Source: Heliocidaris erythrogramma
Lineage: Eukaryota; Echinodermata; Echinoidea; Camarodonta; Echinometridae
DNA: 64,000 bases
Direction of reading: 5' to 3'
NCBI GenBank assembly: GCA_025617745.1
Contig: CM046866.1
Location: 12,283,725-12,347,724 of the forward strand
Both the position numbers and the translations under genes were made by a program. A model generated the notes under the pieces. It was not told where the DNA came from. It made no database searches and worked only from the letters and a program-made list of their open reading frames with translations. Below are positions 46,216-58,636 of the stretch, in pieces (position 1 is the stretch's first letter; each line of letters starts with the position of its first letter).

Positions 46216-49200
46216 CCTTCGCAGTTTCTTCTGTAAGGCGACAGCAAATAGAAACTTGACTTGTGCAGTTATGCATCCATTTTTATAATATCATCTTCAT
46301 TTCTAAAAACTATGTTTTGGTAATAAACATTCCGGGCACAGTCCGAGTAGCAAAAGAAAAGTAATGAAATGGAGCTTCTTGTCGACATACAAATTTAAAT
46401 TTCCCATGATTTTTTTGTGTATCAGCAGAAAATAATACTTCTATACTGTATTATCAAAATTTTGCAACAAGCACCATTCGAAACAAACTCTTTTGACACT
46501 TTGGGGTCAACGCCCTTTATCTTCTGTATACCTCTCCTTCTGAAGCAAAAGCCTTGTATGTCTGAAACAACATTTTTAAAACTTAAATATGAAAGTTCCC
46601 AATGTTGATACAATATATCATATTGCAAATGCTACACTCTGCGGGGCATTTTTTATTTTTACCTTATGCATGTTTCTCATCTATCTTTAGAGATTTGAAC
46701 GGCTGCCATTGATCATGTTGAAAGGTCATCTTTTATCCGCATCCATTACAACAAAGTGGTTTTTTAAAGTTACTTTTCAACAATATTACATGGTCGTGAA
46801 AGTGGCTACAATGTTATTGTCTTGTAAATGTAAGAACAGAAACATTCTTAAATTTGAACGAAAAATGACCAATGTTTGGTAACAGAAATCGAAACGATCA
46901 TTTGCAATAAAGATAATACAAATTCTAATCTTACAGTACGAATAACCATAAAACAGTGAAGATAACATTCATAAATATAGGAAGAATTTAAATGGAATTA
47001 TTTACCTTTGTCGGCTTGTCGTTCCACATAAATCATAATTGTGCTCCTTTTTGGACTGATTTAATATATTTTTCAAAAGTTAAGTGCTACAAATTTTCAT
47101 AGGTTGAATAATAACTTTAATGGAAGTAACGCCATGAGTTTATATGGTTTCTCTCTGAAATTGTAGCGAGTAAATGGACTTTATGTAACGATGACTTCTG
47201 CCTATATTTGTGATTGTCACACATTAGTTTGGGAACTGCAATCATGATAATGTTCCTGGAAATGACGTATCTAAAAATGATGATCAGGGGGTGTATCTGT
47301 CACCCTTCGTAGTCATGCTAAAGCTCCTAGATAATAACGTATACACTATACAAGCATGATGAAGGTGGTGGTGTGTGAGATGGGGGGGGGGGGAGCTGTA
47401 TTTGGCAACCTCCAGTGATTTTTACCCAAAGAAATTGACTCCCGACCCCGGCCTTCAAAAGGGGATGGGGCTGGAGCCGTGTAGGCTGGATACGCCACTG
47501 CTATCCATACAAATTAATGCTTCTTGTTGATGACAGCTTAACATACTTTGACAAGAACCAGACAGTCATTTACGTAATTGCGATACCGTATTATGATGGC
47601 GTATCAAAAGTTGTTTGACGATAACAAACAAATATAGCTAGAGGGCATCGTTACAAAAAGTCCATTTACTGGCTACATTTTCAAAAGTTCAGACATGATA
47701 CTATTCCCATTAAAGTTAGTATTCAATTTTGATGGAAGTAATTTGTAGCTACAGCATTTGTAGTCATGGTATCTTTGTTGAATTCAGTATGATTCTGTTG
47801 AAAAATAAAGTTCGAAATTCAAACTACAGCAGTAATATTTCTTCCATTTTTATAATATAATACTACATGTATTGTTAAAATTGAAAGTCCTCATGACGAT
47901 AGCATACACGCTTGAACAAAGACTCTGAAGTTCAATGCAATTGAATAAGCCGGGATGTGTAGTACCAATGAAACCAGAATTCATAAGCTGTGCGTCTTTC
48001 ATTAGTAACCGAAAGTGCCGACTTGAACATTATTAATAACATTCGAAATCAAAAGACAAACTGAAATATAATGTGGTAAGGAATAGAACTGGGGAAAAAT
48101 AGAAAGAGAAGAAAACCTTATCGAACCATGGGCTAGTATAGTTTATAAATCAAAGACCCGGGATCTTCGTTAATAAAAACCAAAGACATTCTCATGCGAC
48201 GTACAAGCTACCTAAATATTCGCGCCTATGTAATGATACATCGTAATTGTAACGATGGCAACTAAATTAATCTAAATGAGAACACACAACCCTTTTCCTC
48301 GGGAGATAGACATAGACGAGGAAGAAAAAAAAAATACCTACAAGCTAAGTTAGAGTTCGATGTTCCATACCCAAAATAGCTGAAGATGCAATTCGATAAG
48401 GCGTAATTATGTTATTTCTTGCCGGAGAAGATGAGGCCTCGGTCAATACAGGTTACAAGGACACATGTGGCAGACGGAACTGGCTTTCCCAAAGGAAAGG
48501 TCTTATGACCAATTTGTTTTAAAATAAACGTTTAGGTTTATTATCTCTTCCGATGAAAAAGAAAATGTGATGACTAAAGGATAATGGCGTTCAAAATATG
48601 GACTATACTATGATCACCAATGAGTACTGAAGAAATACCTATATATATGCGGCTTTTTCAGAAAGATTGGTTTCATTTGAACACGAAAAAAAACGACCTT
48701 ATGTCAGGCCGTCGACAAGTTATCGAATTCTACCTATGCTGTAGGGGTTTTTTTTTTATATGGCTGAAGGCTTCTCGAGACTAATACTTCCAGTTCTTGA
48801 TTTGGTTGATTTCTGGCATTGCGTATTAATCTATCCCTTTTGTAACATTTCCGTTCTTTTCCGCTGGACATGCAATACATAACATGTACTTGTTTTGCTT
48901 GATGCCATTTTTGTGTAATGTAGTAGTAGTTATTGGCCAAAATGTTAACGTGTATACACTTAATGATTATATTTGAACTTAGCTGAAGATAAAGACATGA
49001 AGTATTTACATAACCACACTTCAGTTCTTTTTCTTTTTTCTTTCTTTCCTTAATTCTGCTTCTTCTTCATCTTCTTCTTTTGTCTTCTTTTAATGGAGGA
49101 ATTATCAAAACAGACTTTATAACCGGGGCGTGCATGTGCGTTTACATGAACTGTTATTTTATTTTTTTGTTGTTGTCAATCCTGCCGAACTCTATCCAAT

Positions 49201-49624
49201 CTGGACCTATAAAAGTATAAACTCCTCATCTACCTCCGCCACACAAGATCACGTTGCATTTCTCCTCTTCGGTAACACTTGCCATTTCTCTCCCGCTCAT
49301 CATTTCCATCTCTAAATGTAGCACGGTATATTTTAGCATCATCATGCATTAAATTGCCACCCTTGACAAGAATACTAACCAAGTTAATTTTAGCATCATT
49401 ATGCTTCAGGCCGTCACTTCAAGTCAGAATACTATAAGCCCGAAAGAGATTTTTAGAAATTACATCTTAGATCCAATATTCACTTGGATTAAGCAAATGC
49501 TTGTGGATTATGTTATTCTAATGCAACTCCTGTTGCACTCCTGGGATACCCGTATCTACCTTCAGCTTCGAAGTTAATCAGGTAAATTTATCAATAATAA
49601 GAAATGAGTTATAATGTGAGCTGT
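46216..49624. other. Long AT-rich non-coding stretch
   Basis: About 3.4 kb without exons, RNA genes or clear elements. A G12 run at 47382-47393 and GGCTGGATACGCCACTG near 47500 suggest an eroded G-run element at about 47280-47505. Confidence 0.5.
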
Positions 49625-49998
49625 AATAGAGTGGTTTAAACACTTTACTGGAGATGCGAATTTGGGTTCGATCCCCGGCACGGCACTTATGTCCTTGAGC
49701 AAGGCATTTTATCTAACTTGTTCCTCGCCACCCAGGTGTTAAATGGGTACCCGTTAGGATGCGAAAGTCATTGTGGTTTGATCAGTATTGTGAGCGTCTG
49801 CAAAAGGCGCCTGGCTGGAATGCTCCCAGGAAGCAGAGAAGGTGCACACATTGTGTGCGGGCAAGCAATATGAATCCGATGACCGGGGTACTAATAATTA
49901 TGTCTGTAAAGCGCTAAGAGACATCGCAGATGTATTAGGCGCTATATAAATCCAGATAATAATAATCATTATTATTATTATTATTATTTTTTTTTTTT
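49625..49998 (+). mobile_element. Full-length tRNA-derived SINE
   Basis: The tRNA-like head (GAGTGGTTTAAAC, then box B GGGTTCGATCCCC) is followed by CCTTGAGCAAGGCATTTTAT, a CCACCCAGGTGTTAAATGGG block, a body, GTAAAGCGC, GGCGCTATATAAAT, and a tail of ATT repeats running into T13. The central block is conserved between this copy and those at 24.6 and 61.6 kb, and resembles the shared central domain reported for animal-wide SINE superfamilies such as MetaSINEs (assignment tentative). Confidence 0.8.
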
Positions 49999-50542
49999 TT
50001 TGTTGCTATTATTGCAGATTCATGTTCTGACAAGCAGAACACAAGTAACCTGAGGGACTTCGAGGAGTGAAATGACGAAAAAAAAAAGAGAGAGAAAGAG
50101 AGGAAGGAGACAGTGGACGCCATATTAGATAAGTAATCTCGATAAGGAGGGTATCATGGAGGATTTGAGGATAATCTTCGAGATGATGACAGTTTTCCTG
50201 CCTAGGAAGTCGTCTTTTCTAGTAAATATTCATGACTCTATCATCATCTACGAACGATTTTGCGTGGGGTTGATGGAGTATGAAAATTATTGTTGTTGGC
50301 AGCAAACTGAAACTCCAATAGTATACTTATCACTTATCACTCTAATATTTATATATATATTTCTAGGTAAATAATGTATTACATGGTGACCTTCGAGTGA
50401 TGAGCCTACCGGGTGCTTGCCCTTAAACTGTGGGTGAATGGAACTCCTATAGTCAGGTGCCTTTTTTCTGGTAGGACTAATGAGCATTTAGGTTAACCTG
50501 CATGTTTGACCGCACTATATAGATATTAGGGAATGTGAAAGT
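49999..50542. other. Non-coding stretch with a small ORF
   Basis: A 72-codon ATG frame (50156-50374, plus) has a good start context (A at -3, G at +4) and a hydrophobic C-terminus, and ends at a TAG|GTAAAT-like site. There is no other support. Confidence 0.35.
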
Positions 50543-51446
50543 AGACCGACAGCCCACGACACCGACAAAACAAATAAATGAATAACAAAATGTAAAGGGT
50601 ATCATGACAAATTTAAAGGTAAATCCAACCTTAATGGCAAGTTGCTCTGAAAGAAAGAGGAAAAATCAGAGAAGCAGATTGGTGAAAGTTTGAACAAAAT
50701 CGGACAAGCAATAAGAAAGTTATGATTTTTTGAAAGTTGTAATCACTATCCATATGGGAATTTCAAATTGACCGAATAGGTAATGTCCCTGTGATGTAGT
50801 TGTGGACAACTCCCCCATTTGCTCCAACACACATAATGACTAAAATGTCATTTTTTCAAAATGTATTACTCAGTAGGCTCTCTTTCTTTTATGAGGACCT
50901 ATAACAATATGCTATCTCCAATATATGTTGAGTACTGCCCCGAGGGTAAAGGCGCTTCGGAGAAAATCGCAAATTAATGATAAAATAGTGTACGACAACT
51001 CGGAGAGTTGTCCACAAGTATGTCACAATCGACTCTCCAAATTGCCAATTTGAGATTTGCATAGATGTAGTGATCTCATTTTTCAAACATCCATAACTTT
51101 CTTATTCCTTTTCCGATTTCTTTCAAACTTTCACCATCCTATTTTTCTTATTTTTCTGCTTTCACACAAATCAACTTATTACCAAGGTTGGATTGCCCTT
51201 TAATTAAGAGCTCCACGAGGCCGAAACTGTCGGTCTCGTGGGCCTTATAAAAACTTTTTCCGGTGCACAAGTCCGACGGCACATTAGACCGACAGCAATA
51301 GAGACCAATAAAACAGGAAAATACATAAGGAACGACAGAAAATTATCGGTCTGGAAGGCTGTCGGTCTCTTCGGCCGTCAACCTCCGAACCGTTTAAACA
51401 GTTGTCAGAATGCCTATGAGACCGGAATGGTTGGTCTCGTGGGCTG
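50543..51446. mobile_element. Composite repeat built on AGACCGACAGCCCACGA arms
   Basis: AGACCGACAGCCCACGA at 50543-50559 has its inverse scattered on the far side: TCGGTCTCGTGGGC (51231-51244), GCTGTCGGTCT (51358-51368) and GGTCTCGTGGGCTGT (51432-51446), with a forward copy AGACCGACAGC at 51286. Local hairpins include CCACGAG/CTCGTGG (51213 and 51235). A different element (50610-51205) sits in the middle, apparently nested. Confidence 0.6.
50610..51205. mobile_element. Long-TIR (fold-back) MITE, ~600 bp
   Basis: The first and last ~200 bp are diverged inverted copies: AAAGGTAAATCCAACCTTAA at the left and TTGGATTGCCCTTTAATT at the right, with GGTGAAAGTTTGA, AATAAGAAAGTTATG and GTGGACAACTC conserved in both arms. 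The middle is short and non-coding. The whole element could fold on itself. A single-arm relative lies at 8118. Confidence 0.8.
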
Positions 51447-54400
51447 TAATCCATGCATGTATTGTTGATTGAATTGGTTACCTAAAATAACTCCCTTTTC
51501 TTCTTATTATTACGATCAGCTGTTCAGTCCTGAAACATAATACGATATAATTATCCAGATAAGCTGGTAAACGTTAGAAACTTAAAGGACATATCTGGAA
51601 CAATTTGTTTACTACGCACAAAACTGGACGCATCAAGGTCGGTAATTGATCCACTGGAAAAAATAAAAGGACATTTTCAGATCAACTGACCAACTGCACA
51701 AACAGAGAGACATACATCAACTTGTCAGAATAAAAATACACTAATCGGTCAGGTACAGTTTAAGAGAAAGTTTGGGTTTTTTTAATCCTGCAAAAACATA
51801 TTGCTCAGAGACAGCATAAAGATAATAAGAAGACTTTTATTTTACGTACATGGAAAAAGATTCAAGTGAAGTGCATGAAAATTGAAAATTGAAGAAAAAA
51901 AAACGACATAACGAGTTGGTCAAATCATCAAAAGCATGAATAATTGCCAGTTTTATTCCCTCTCTACATTTGTTCAACGGCATCTGATCTATCATAGCCT
52001 CGTCATAGGCAGAATAAGTATCCAACCACTCTCAAATACAGTAAGAGACATCGACACGGACAGATTGGGAAAGGCATCTGTCAAGTTAACACTCAAATCG
52101 CTTCAATTTAGAATGTCTTAACATAGTCAATACCTTCTAAATTGAAGACTCGAGAAATGCTTATTTTTTCATGTTACTGAGGGTGGGCTATGTGGATACA
52201 CTGTCTAGTATCACATGTTTCAAATGTCTAGGAATTTTAAAGTAGAACACTCAAGAAAATCACAAATATGGCAATTAATGTATCACTAGAAATTGGGAAG
52301 CTTACAGATGGCAATCGTATAAGTTTTATGTCAACTGCGTATATGATGATTATAAAAACAACATAAATAAAAGCTCTTCTCAGCATGTGGAATATCCGAG
52401 GATTCGTCAGAAATATAGCGATGTTTTGATGTCGTCATACGAGGGATCGATCCTGCTTAAGCAGACGACGTCCTATAATGAATGAACGTAATTGCAATGC
52501 AATTATTTATCAAATTATAAAGAGTTTGGTACATTTAAACATGACCTTATTTCACACCATTCGAAAAGGGAAAGTGAACTGATTCTGATAACTAAAACCG
52601 TTTGATTGTAAATACACAGGAGAAGGGTCAATGATCAATGAAATAAACCCCATTTTCAAATTGAAAAGCCCTGCGAATAATAGCTGGATGGTATTCGTTC
52701 CCTCTTGAAACGCCGAACATGCCGCGGTGCAAGCAGCTGAAAATACAATGGCGTCTTATTTTGTTTACAAGTGACTGATTCCTTTATTTTTTTAACGCTG
52801 CATTTTTCATCAAAATAATACCATACACGAAGTTAAGAGTGAGGCAACAGACTAACATTAAGACTGACGCTAGTCAAGTAAGAGAAATAAGTGAAGAGGA
52901 GATGACAAAACAGGCACTGAAAAATGTGTATAATGTTATGGGACATCGTCTGCTTAGACAGGACTCGCCCTCTTGTGTCGTCACACATCTCAGCAGCGTT
53001 CAAGGAGCTTTTCAGCTGCTATATCGGGGCTGTATTTTACCGTTTTATAATTGATAATAATCATTAATTCAAATGTTTCCAAGCTTTAAATTTGGATAAC
53101 CTTGTTTAATTTATGCCATCTATGCAATAATAAGTATTAAGCCAATATTTAAAATCATCAGTGTTCTAGGAACTTTAAACGTGTTAGTCATTATAATAAA
53201 TAATAAATCATCATATTTTTCCATTCTCTTCTCTGCAATTTATCAACTATTCCTGCATGAATTCAAGATGGAGAAATCTTAATATCTATTACGATATTTC
53301 AGAAGTTGAAAAGCAATAATAAATCATGTGGGATTGTTGTTCTTCCCTTTTGGGAGGATGTGTTCTTTTAAAAACATATATACGGTAAGAAAAGGACGGC
53401 GCTGCGAAGGATATATTTTCAATATATATGCAAACGTTATGTTTGACATGGCACGTTCCTGTTAAAACTGTGCTGGAAATCAATTGAATTTGAGTTGTTG
53501 AGTTATCTGCATATTGAAGTAGTTTTTTTTTAAATCTCAATCGCATGTATGGATTTGCAGCGTTTATTTGAAAGGTAAAATTCGGGTTCACACGAAGGGA
53601 GCTTTACATTTCCTCGCTCGTAATTTCAAAACTTTAAGTTTAAGACAGTTGTAGAACTACACGCGAGCTTGTAGTTAACGCCGAAATCACGAGCAACGGG
53701 GGTGTCCTCCGTCGTTGTTATCGACCGTGCGGACATAATAAACTTTAAGTCTGGCAAAACCCGTTGTTAACGATGACGTCTCTGTTCATGTTAAAAGACT
53801 TGTAATCTCAGAACAACGAGCGTCGTTGTTTCGAGGCCAGTGTGTTGTTTCGTTCACTTTAAGTTTCGCTAACTGTTAGGTTTCGAAATCACAAGTCTCG
53901 TATTAACGTAGCTAAAGTTGGCATATGTGGATGATTAATGTCCGCCGAGATATAATCCCACTATGCATCTGCATTGGTTCGTCTGATTAATTTACATAGA
54001 AAAGAATCGCTATCCGAGTCCTACCCTGGATCATAGCGATGATTGCATTTCGTTAAGTTAGAGGTGAATTGCAAATAAAGATGGTGAATTTATTTGCAAA
54101 ACTGATTGACGTTCAAAGCCAAACAGGGATTATTTTGAGACTAAATTATAAGCTCGATCATATTGAACCATTTTGGGCTCGTCCTGTAAATGAAACTAAA
54201 TTTCTTTATAGGTTAATGAATATTGCTTTATCTACGGAACTGGATCATACATATCCCTGTATTTCGCCGACTTGAGTGGATCATAAAAAGTTGACAAAGT
54301 AACTAAGATTTTGAAGCGTCCTCCTCATAAGAAAATATATTCTAAATTTAATCTAATTGTACGATTGTTGATGATATGAGTTCGCTGATGTTAAGTCTAT

Positions 54401-54600
54401 TAAATTCTGTATTGGTTCATTTAATTAATGTCTCACTAAAATAAGAAATAATTTATCCATATAACACTGGATCATCAGAATGCGTGCATGTTGCAGATGA
54501 AAGTGTAATCGTAAAAGATGACGAGTATAAAAATACTGATGACTGATAATATATGAATCGAAATGTTTACTTGAGTTATTTTTCATGCGTGTGAGTGAGT
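51447..54600. other. Long non-coding stretch
   Basis: Mostly AT-rich unique DNA. A 48-nt minus-strand segment (51482-51529) has a perfect-looking acceptor (TATGTTTCAG) and donor (TTAG|GTAACC) and one open frame, but is too short to trust. 53600-53930 is CG-richer with repeated CAACG/CGTTG words of unknown origin. Confidence 0.4.
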
Positions 54601-56172
54601 GGGGTGGGGCGCAGCGCAAACAAAATACACAGACAGGGACGGACTGGGACTGACATTCGATTGAGAAGTTTCGATGTGACCGGCTCTTTTAATCTATAAC
54701 TGGCCCTCAGATCACAATTGGCCCAGCCCTCAAGCCGAGCGGTCCAAGGGAAAAACTCCCCAAACTCAATATGGCTCGTCCGCCCCTGTCTACCGACAAA
54801 CTGAACAGAAATATTAATCGTACGTTTGCCAACAAGGTTGCTGAAAGTGCCCACAAAATCTCTTTTATACCCAAGGAAATTTTCCTCTCCCACGCCTTTG
54901 CTTCGCTAATGGACATGTGCTATTTTTGGCAAAACAATTATTCTCCTAAACAGGTCTACGGTGGATTATACAAGGAAACAAGATAATGATTTTTCTCAAA
55001 TCGACCTTCAAATAATCTATTTGCTTCGCTTACAGTACACGGTGAAAAATTATGTAAAAATACGCGTACGTTTGAGTGCACTTTTACAGTGACTCGCCAC
55101 ATTAGAATGATTTTTTTTTCTTCTTCAATTTGCCAGGGTAGGGAGAGTGTATAAACACACCGCCCTTCTGAATGTTTTTGTTAATAACATTGCAAGCCGT
55201 AATAAATTTGTGATGGATCAATAATATTTTGCTGCGACATGCGAATTCGTACAATATTAAAGGTTTGAAGGAAACATCGTAGGAAGATCAAGTTGCGTGA
55301 CAACAAGAAGATGGCATGTATGCATGATGAGCCTTCGAGCCATCACTTATTTCAAAACGTGGTTGAAACTTGTAATATGTTTAGGAGTAATCTAAATGCC
55401 CGCCTACCTTCTGCTTGTTAGCATTATCATATAAATACAAGTCCGAAAAAAAATCAAATTATTCGCCTTACCATTGACCATTTATTTTGTTTTGGACTGA
55501 GAATTCAAAACTATAAATTGTCATTTAATTTATAACTACATGAAGATGAGAGATAAAACAGAAATTATTAGATAACTACGACCATCTTTACCTAATATAT
55601 ACAATCATAAATGTACGTCTGCCGAATTTTTGTACGTAGATAATAATTTGGACAAGAAGAAAAAACAAACATGCTTTAAACCATTCATCTTTTAACACAT
55701 CAAACGATTTTAATCTGCAGTATGAGACACATGGTATCTGTAATTCTTCACAATATTACACACAAACAACAACAAAAATTGTTGACCAAAATACTCAAAA
55801 CAATAACACAAATCAAATTAACCGATAAACCGTTAGCATGAAAGATTCTCTAAAAGCTTTTCGAGCATTTTTGTATAAATTTATGCGCCGCTTAACAACT
55901 GTCATTTTCGACTATAGAAATACTGATTAGTGCCTTGAATTTTTATATGAATACAACACAAACTAAGTATCAAAAATTCACTTAGAACACAAACACGCCC
56001 ACATTTTCCACGACATTCGATGTTTGAATATAAAATGGTAAAGCACTGTTAGTAACGAGGTGCAGATGTCCTTCTGATATCGCGGTTGCGTCTTCGGGTG
56101 GGATTAATACTTCATTAAATCTTGAAACGGAACGTGCTCAGTGAACAATCACGTTTAATTACACTCCACATG
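54601..56172. other. AT-rich stretch with a repeat relic
   Basis: CAGGGACGGACTGGGACTG at about 54633 and CAATTGGCCCAGCCCTC downstream look like ends of a dispersed repeat. On minus, 56000-56135 holds a 50-codon protein-like frame (LIPPEDATAISEGHLHL) in a different frame from the candidate at 56173. Otherwise nothing. Confidence 0.35.
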
Positions 56173-56287
56173 CTATTCAATATCAACACGAGTTAACTCT
56201 CTCGCTACCACAAACTCTTTGCTTTCATGCTGGACATTTCTGTTACCAACACGGTTAAGCAATATACATTGCTCGTCTTCATACCTT
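56173..56287 (-). CDS. Possible second exon of a small secreted protein
   Basis: On minus a T8 tract leads to an acceptor-like ACATCGAAAG. Splicing there to the 56442 donor would remove a 154-nt intron and keep the frame, giving RYEDEQCILLNRVGNRNVQ and on to a TAG at 56173-56175, about 58 residues in total with the first exon. The residue composition is hydrophilic and plausible, but the acceptor is mediocre and 37 open codons can arise by chance. The true second exon may be far away instead. Confidence 0.14.
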
Positions 56288-56441
56288 CTTTCGATGTAAA
56301 AAAAATATGATACTTATAAAGAGATAAATGAGACGATAATAACAAGATTGTAAGATGGCTGCCATTTTGTTCAAGGTAAACTGTGAATTAATAAGTGCAC
56401 AACATTTAATGCATAAACATGATAAAGGTTAACAATCTTAC

Positions 56442-56503
56442 CTTAGTGAAGCCATAGTTAGAAGAAACACACCGCGAAGGATGTTTATAGACAGACGCTC
56501 CAT
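56442..56503 (-). CDS. Possible first coding exon with signal peptide
   Basis: An ATG in strong context (GAAGAGATGG: G at -3 and +4) opens MERLSINILRGVFLLTMASL, a short basic start followed by a hydrophobic stretch typical of a secretion signal or signal anchor. After 20 codons plus two bases comes a near-consensus donor, CTAAG|GTAAGA. The sequence to the right (5' on this strand) is AT-rich UTR-like DNA with a CpG-richer patch at 56800-56960. The product is unknown because only about 20 residues are seen. It could be chance, but start context, hydrophobic segment and donor agree. Confidence 0.33.
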
Positions 56504-57442
56504 CTCTTCAAAGTTTTACCGATGATATCCAGTTTAGCAAGTGAATATTCCAAAATTGAAGGTTCCTATGTGTGTGTGTGAGCTCTAAAGGGATACCATC
56601 AATCTGCAGAAAGGGGGAAAAAGTTGAAGAACAACCAAACGATGAGTTTATATTGGAATATTACTCCTGACATCACACCTGCGATGAAGAAAGGCAGTGG
56701 TTATGTCGAGTCACACCCGAACATTATGTCCATCTTTTAAAAAAAGCATTTGAGGGTATTTCCAAACTGTGGAATTACCGAGTTCATGACCGTACATGCA
56801 CATGCGACAGTGAGGAGTTCGTAATGTGGTATCTTACGAGATTTACACTGCTCCGCGGTGCGCGTGGGTGGGTGTGTGAATTTTACGAGTGCGTGCGTGT
56901 CACTTTTTAATAGCGACTGTGTATTGCAAGACAGAACTCTGGCATGGCGGACGGAAGTTTGTGATAGCTTTAAACCTTTTTAGCCAACAACACAGGTTTT
57001 AACAGCTTTCCAAAATATTTACCTCTTGTGTTTCGACGTGTATAAGGAGTGTTTCATGTCCAAAATACGAATTCTCATCTTTAACCGTCGAAACTCCCAT
57101 AGTTATAATAAAACGTGGGGAAAATTCGTAAGATTTAAGCTCCGCTAAAGCGACAAATTTGTTCAGTTCAATGACGTTAGATAAAGACTGAAGAATGAAT
57201 ATAGGGTGTATACCAAGCCATTTAGCATTGCTTTAGTAACCCTCTAAATACTTTAGTATTATGCGATTATGAGTAGCGTAAATTGAGAGTGTTAACTGTT
57301 TTGAGCTCACAGAGATTAAGACTCCAATTAAGACGACGAAATGCAGTTCAAGATGGTTCTATTAACAAAACTATGAAGTGACAATATGGTATAAAATCAG
57401 TTATAGCTGTATTGTAAGGGATGGCCATGTCTAAGGAATAAT
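56504..57442. other. Possible upstream region of the 56.4-kb exon
   Basis: Contains a CpG-richer patch (56800-56960, for example GCTCCGCGGTGCGCGTGGGT) and CATGGCGGACGG, similar to YY1-type initiator sites. Promoter function is inference only. The rest is AT-rich. Confidence 0.2.
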
Positions 57443-57509
57443 GGGCTGGTCACATTTGTTCGATAAACGATATCGTTATCGTTATCGGACAAAATAATGT
57501 GACCAGCCC
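57443..57509. mobile_element. Very short palindromic element (67 bp)
   Basis: GGGCTGGTCACAT and ATGTGACCAGCCC are perfect 13-bp inverted repeats around ATAACGATAACGATATCG-like words. CTAAGGA occurs on both sides (57431 and 57521) at unequal distances, so a target duplication is uncertain. Confidence 0.6.
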
Positions 57510-58636
57510 TTAAGCCTTGGCTAAGGAGGAGTGTCCAGAGGAGGACCACCAGAATCTTGTAAACAATCATGGAATAAGTGATTGACCTTCTGAAAGGGTG
57601 AGATGTGACGTTGCAAATATTTATAGTTATGATTACACTTTACCTCCTTCACTTCCATCTCTCCACATCTTTTTTTTCTCTCTCTCTCCCCCCACAGTGA
57701 GTATAAAGAATCAATAATCACGGTATAATTATTGATTACATATTAAGACGACGCATTGGTTTTGAGCTCCCAGAAAATTTACTTCTGCTTGGAGATCGAG
57801 GAATATGCTTTATCAGGTGCTATTCGCGAACGTTGAGTAAATACAGCTGATCATGTTTACTTACACAACAACACAAACGGACAGTATGCATCTCTTTATC
57901 CTCTGCGGCAAGTAAGAGCCGCCATGAAAACATTAAAGTTTAGCCACCACCATCGACTCTGAATCGGATGAACCCCCTGTCAAAGCTACAAAATGAGAGG
58001 GCTATGAAGGATGAAAACTCGTGATCTACGTGCTTATTTTGCAAACCGCATCAACTACGATCTTGTTCACTGTCAACTCCAATACATCTTTCTCGCTCCT
58101 CCTCTGCGGGGTTTTCACATCTTCGTTAGATAGCATTATGCAGTGTGAAGGAGCGTTCGCATTGGCGGTGTACGTATCCGCGCAGAAGTTCAAATCGCAA
58201 AGTGGTGCTCATTTCTCAGGACATACACCGCCGCGTAAAAAAACATGAGAGAAATGATGAGACGCGCTCAGTGACCGAGACTGCGCGTGACTGTGCAGTG
58301 ATGTGAACTCCATGTGAAGCGTTGTTAGCCTTCTTCAGAAGGGGGATATGGATACGCTGTATATCTTTGTGGTGGTGGTTCGGTCGAATTCTAAGACCTG
58401 TATCTGACGTGGAATGGAATTGTTTTCACAATGCACCTCGTGGTTTTAGACAATACCGGACCACACTAAGAATAAGGGGAAAATATAGGGTGGGGCGGCC
58501 CGGGGGGGGGGGGGGGGGGAGGGGAGAGCGTTTGATAGTGAACTCTGATGATGGTTGAACGACATCCCAATGTCTGTCGATCAAAGGTGACATAGATTAT
58601 TGGGGAAGTTAATGCTACAATTTTCAATATATATAT
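57510..58636. other. Non-coding stretch, partly CpG-richer
   Basis: 57880-58320 is richer in CG dinucleotides than most of the window and has a ~75-codon plus frame starting IYVLILQTASTT, without splice or family support. G18 at 58502-58519. Confidence 0.35.

Noticed and set aside
50156..50374. 72-codon ORF with hydrophobic C-terminus
   Set aside because: Good start context alone is not enough. AT-rich tail and no other support.
51482..51529. 48-nt exon with good splice sites on minus
   Set aside because: Such short open segments between AG and GT are frequent by chance in 64 kb.
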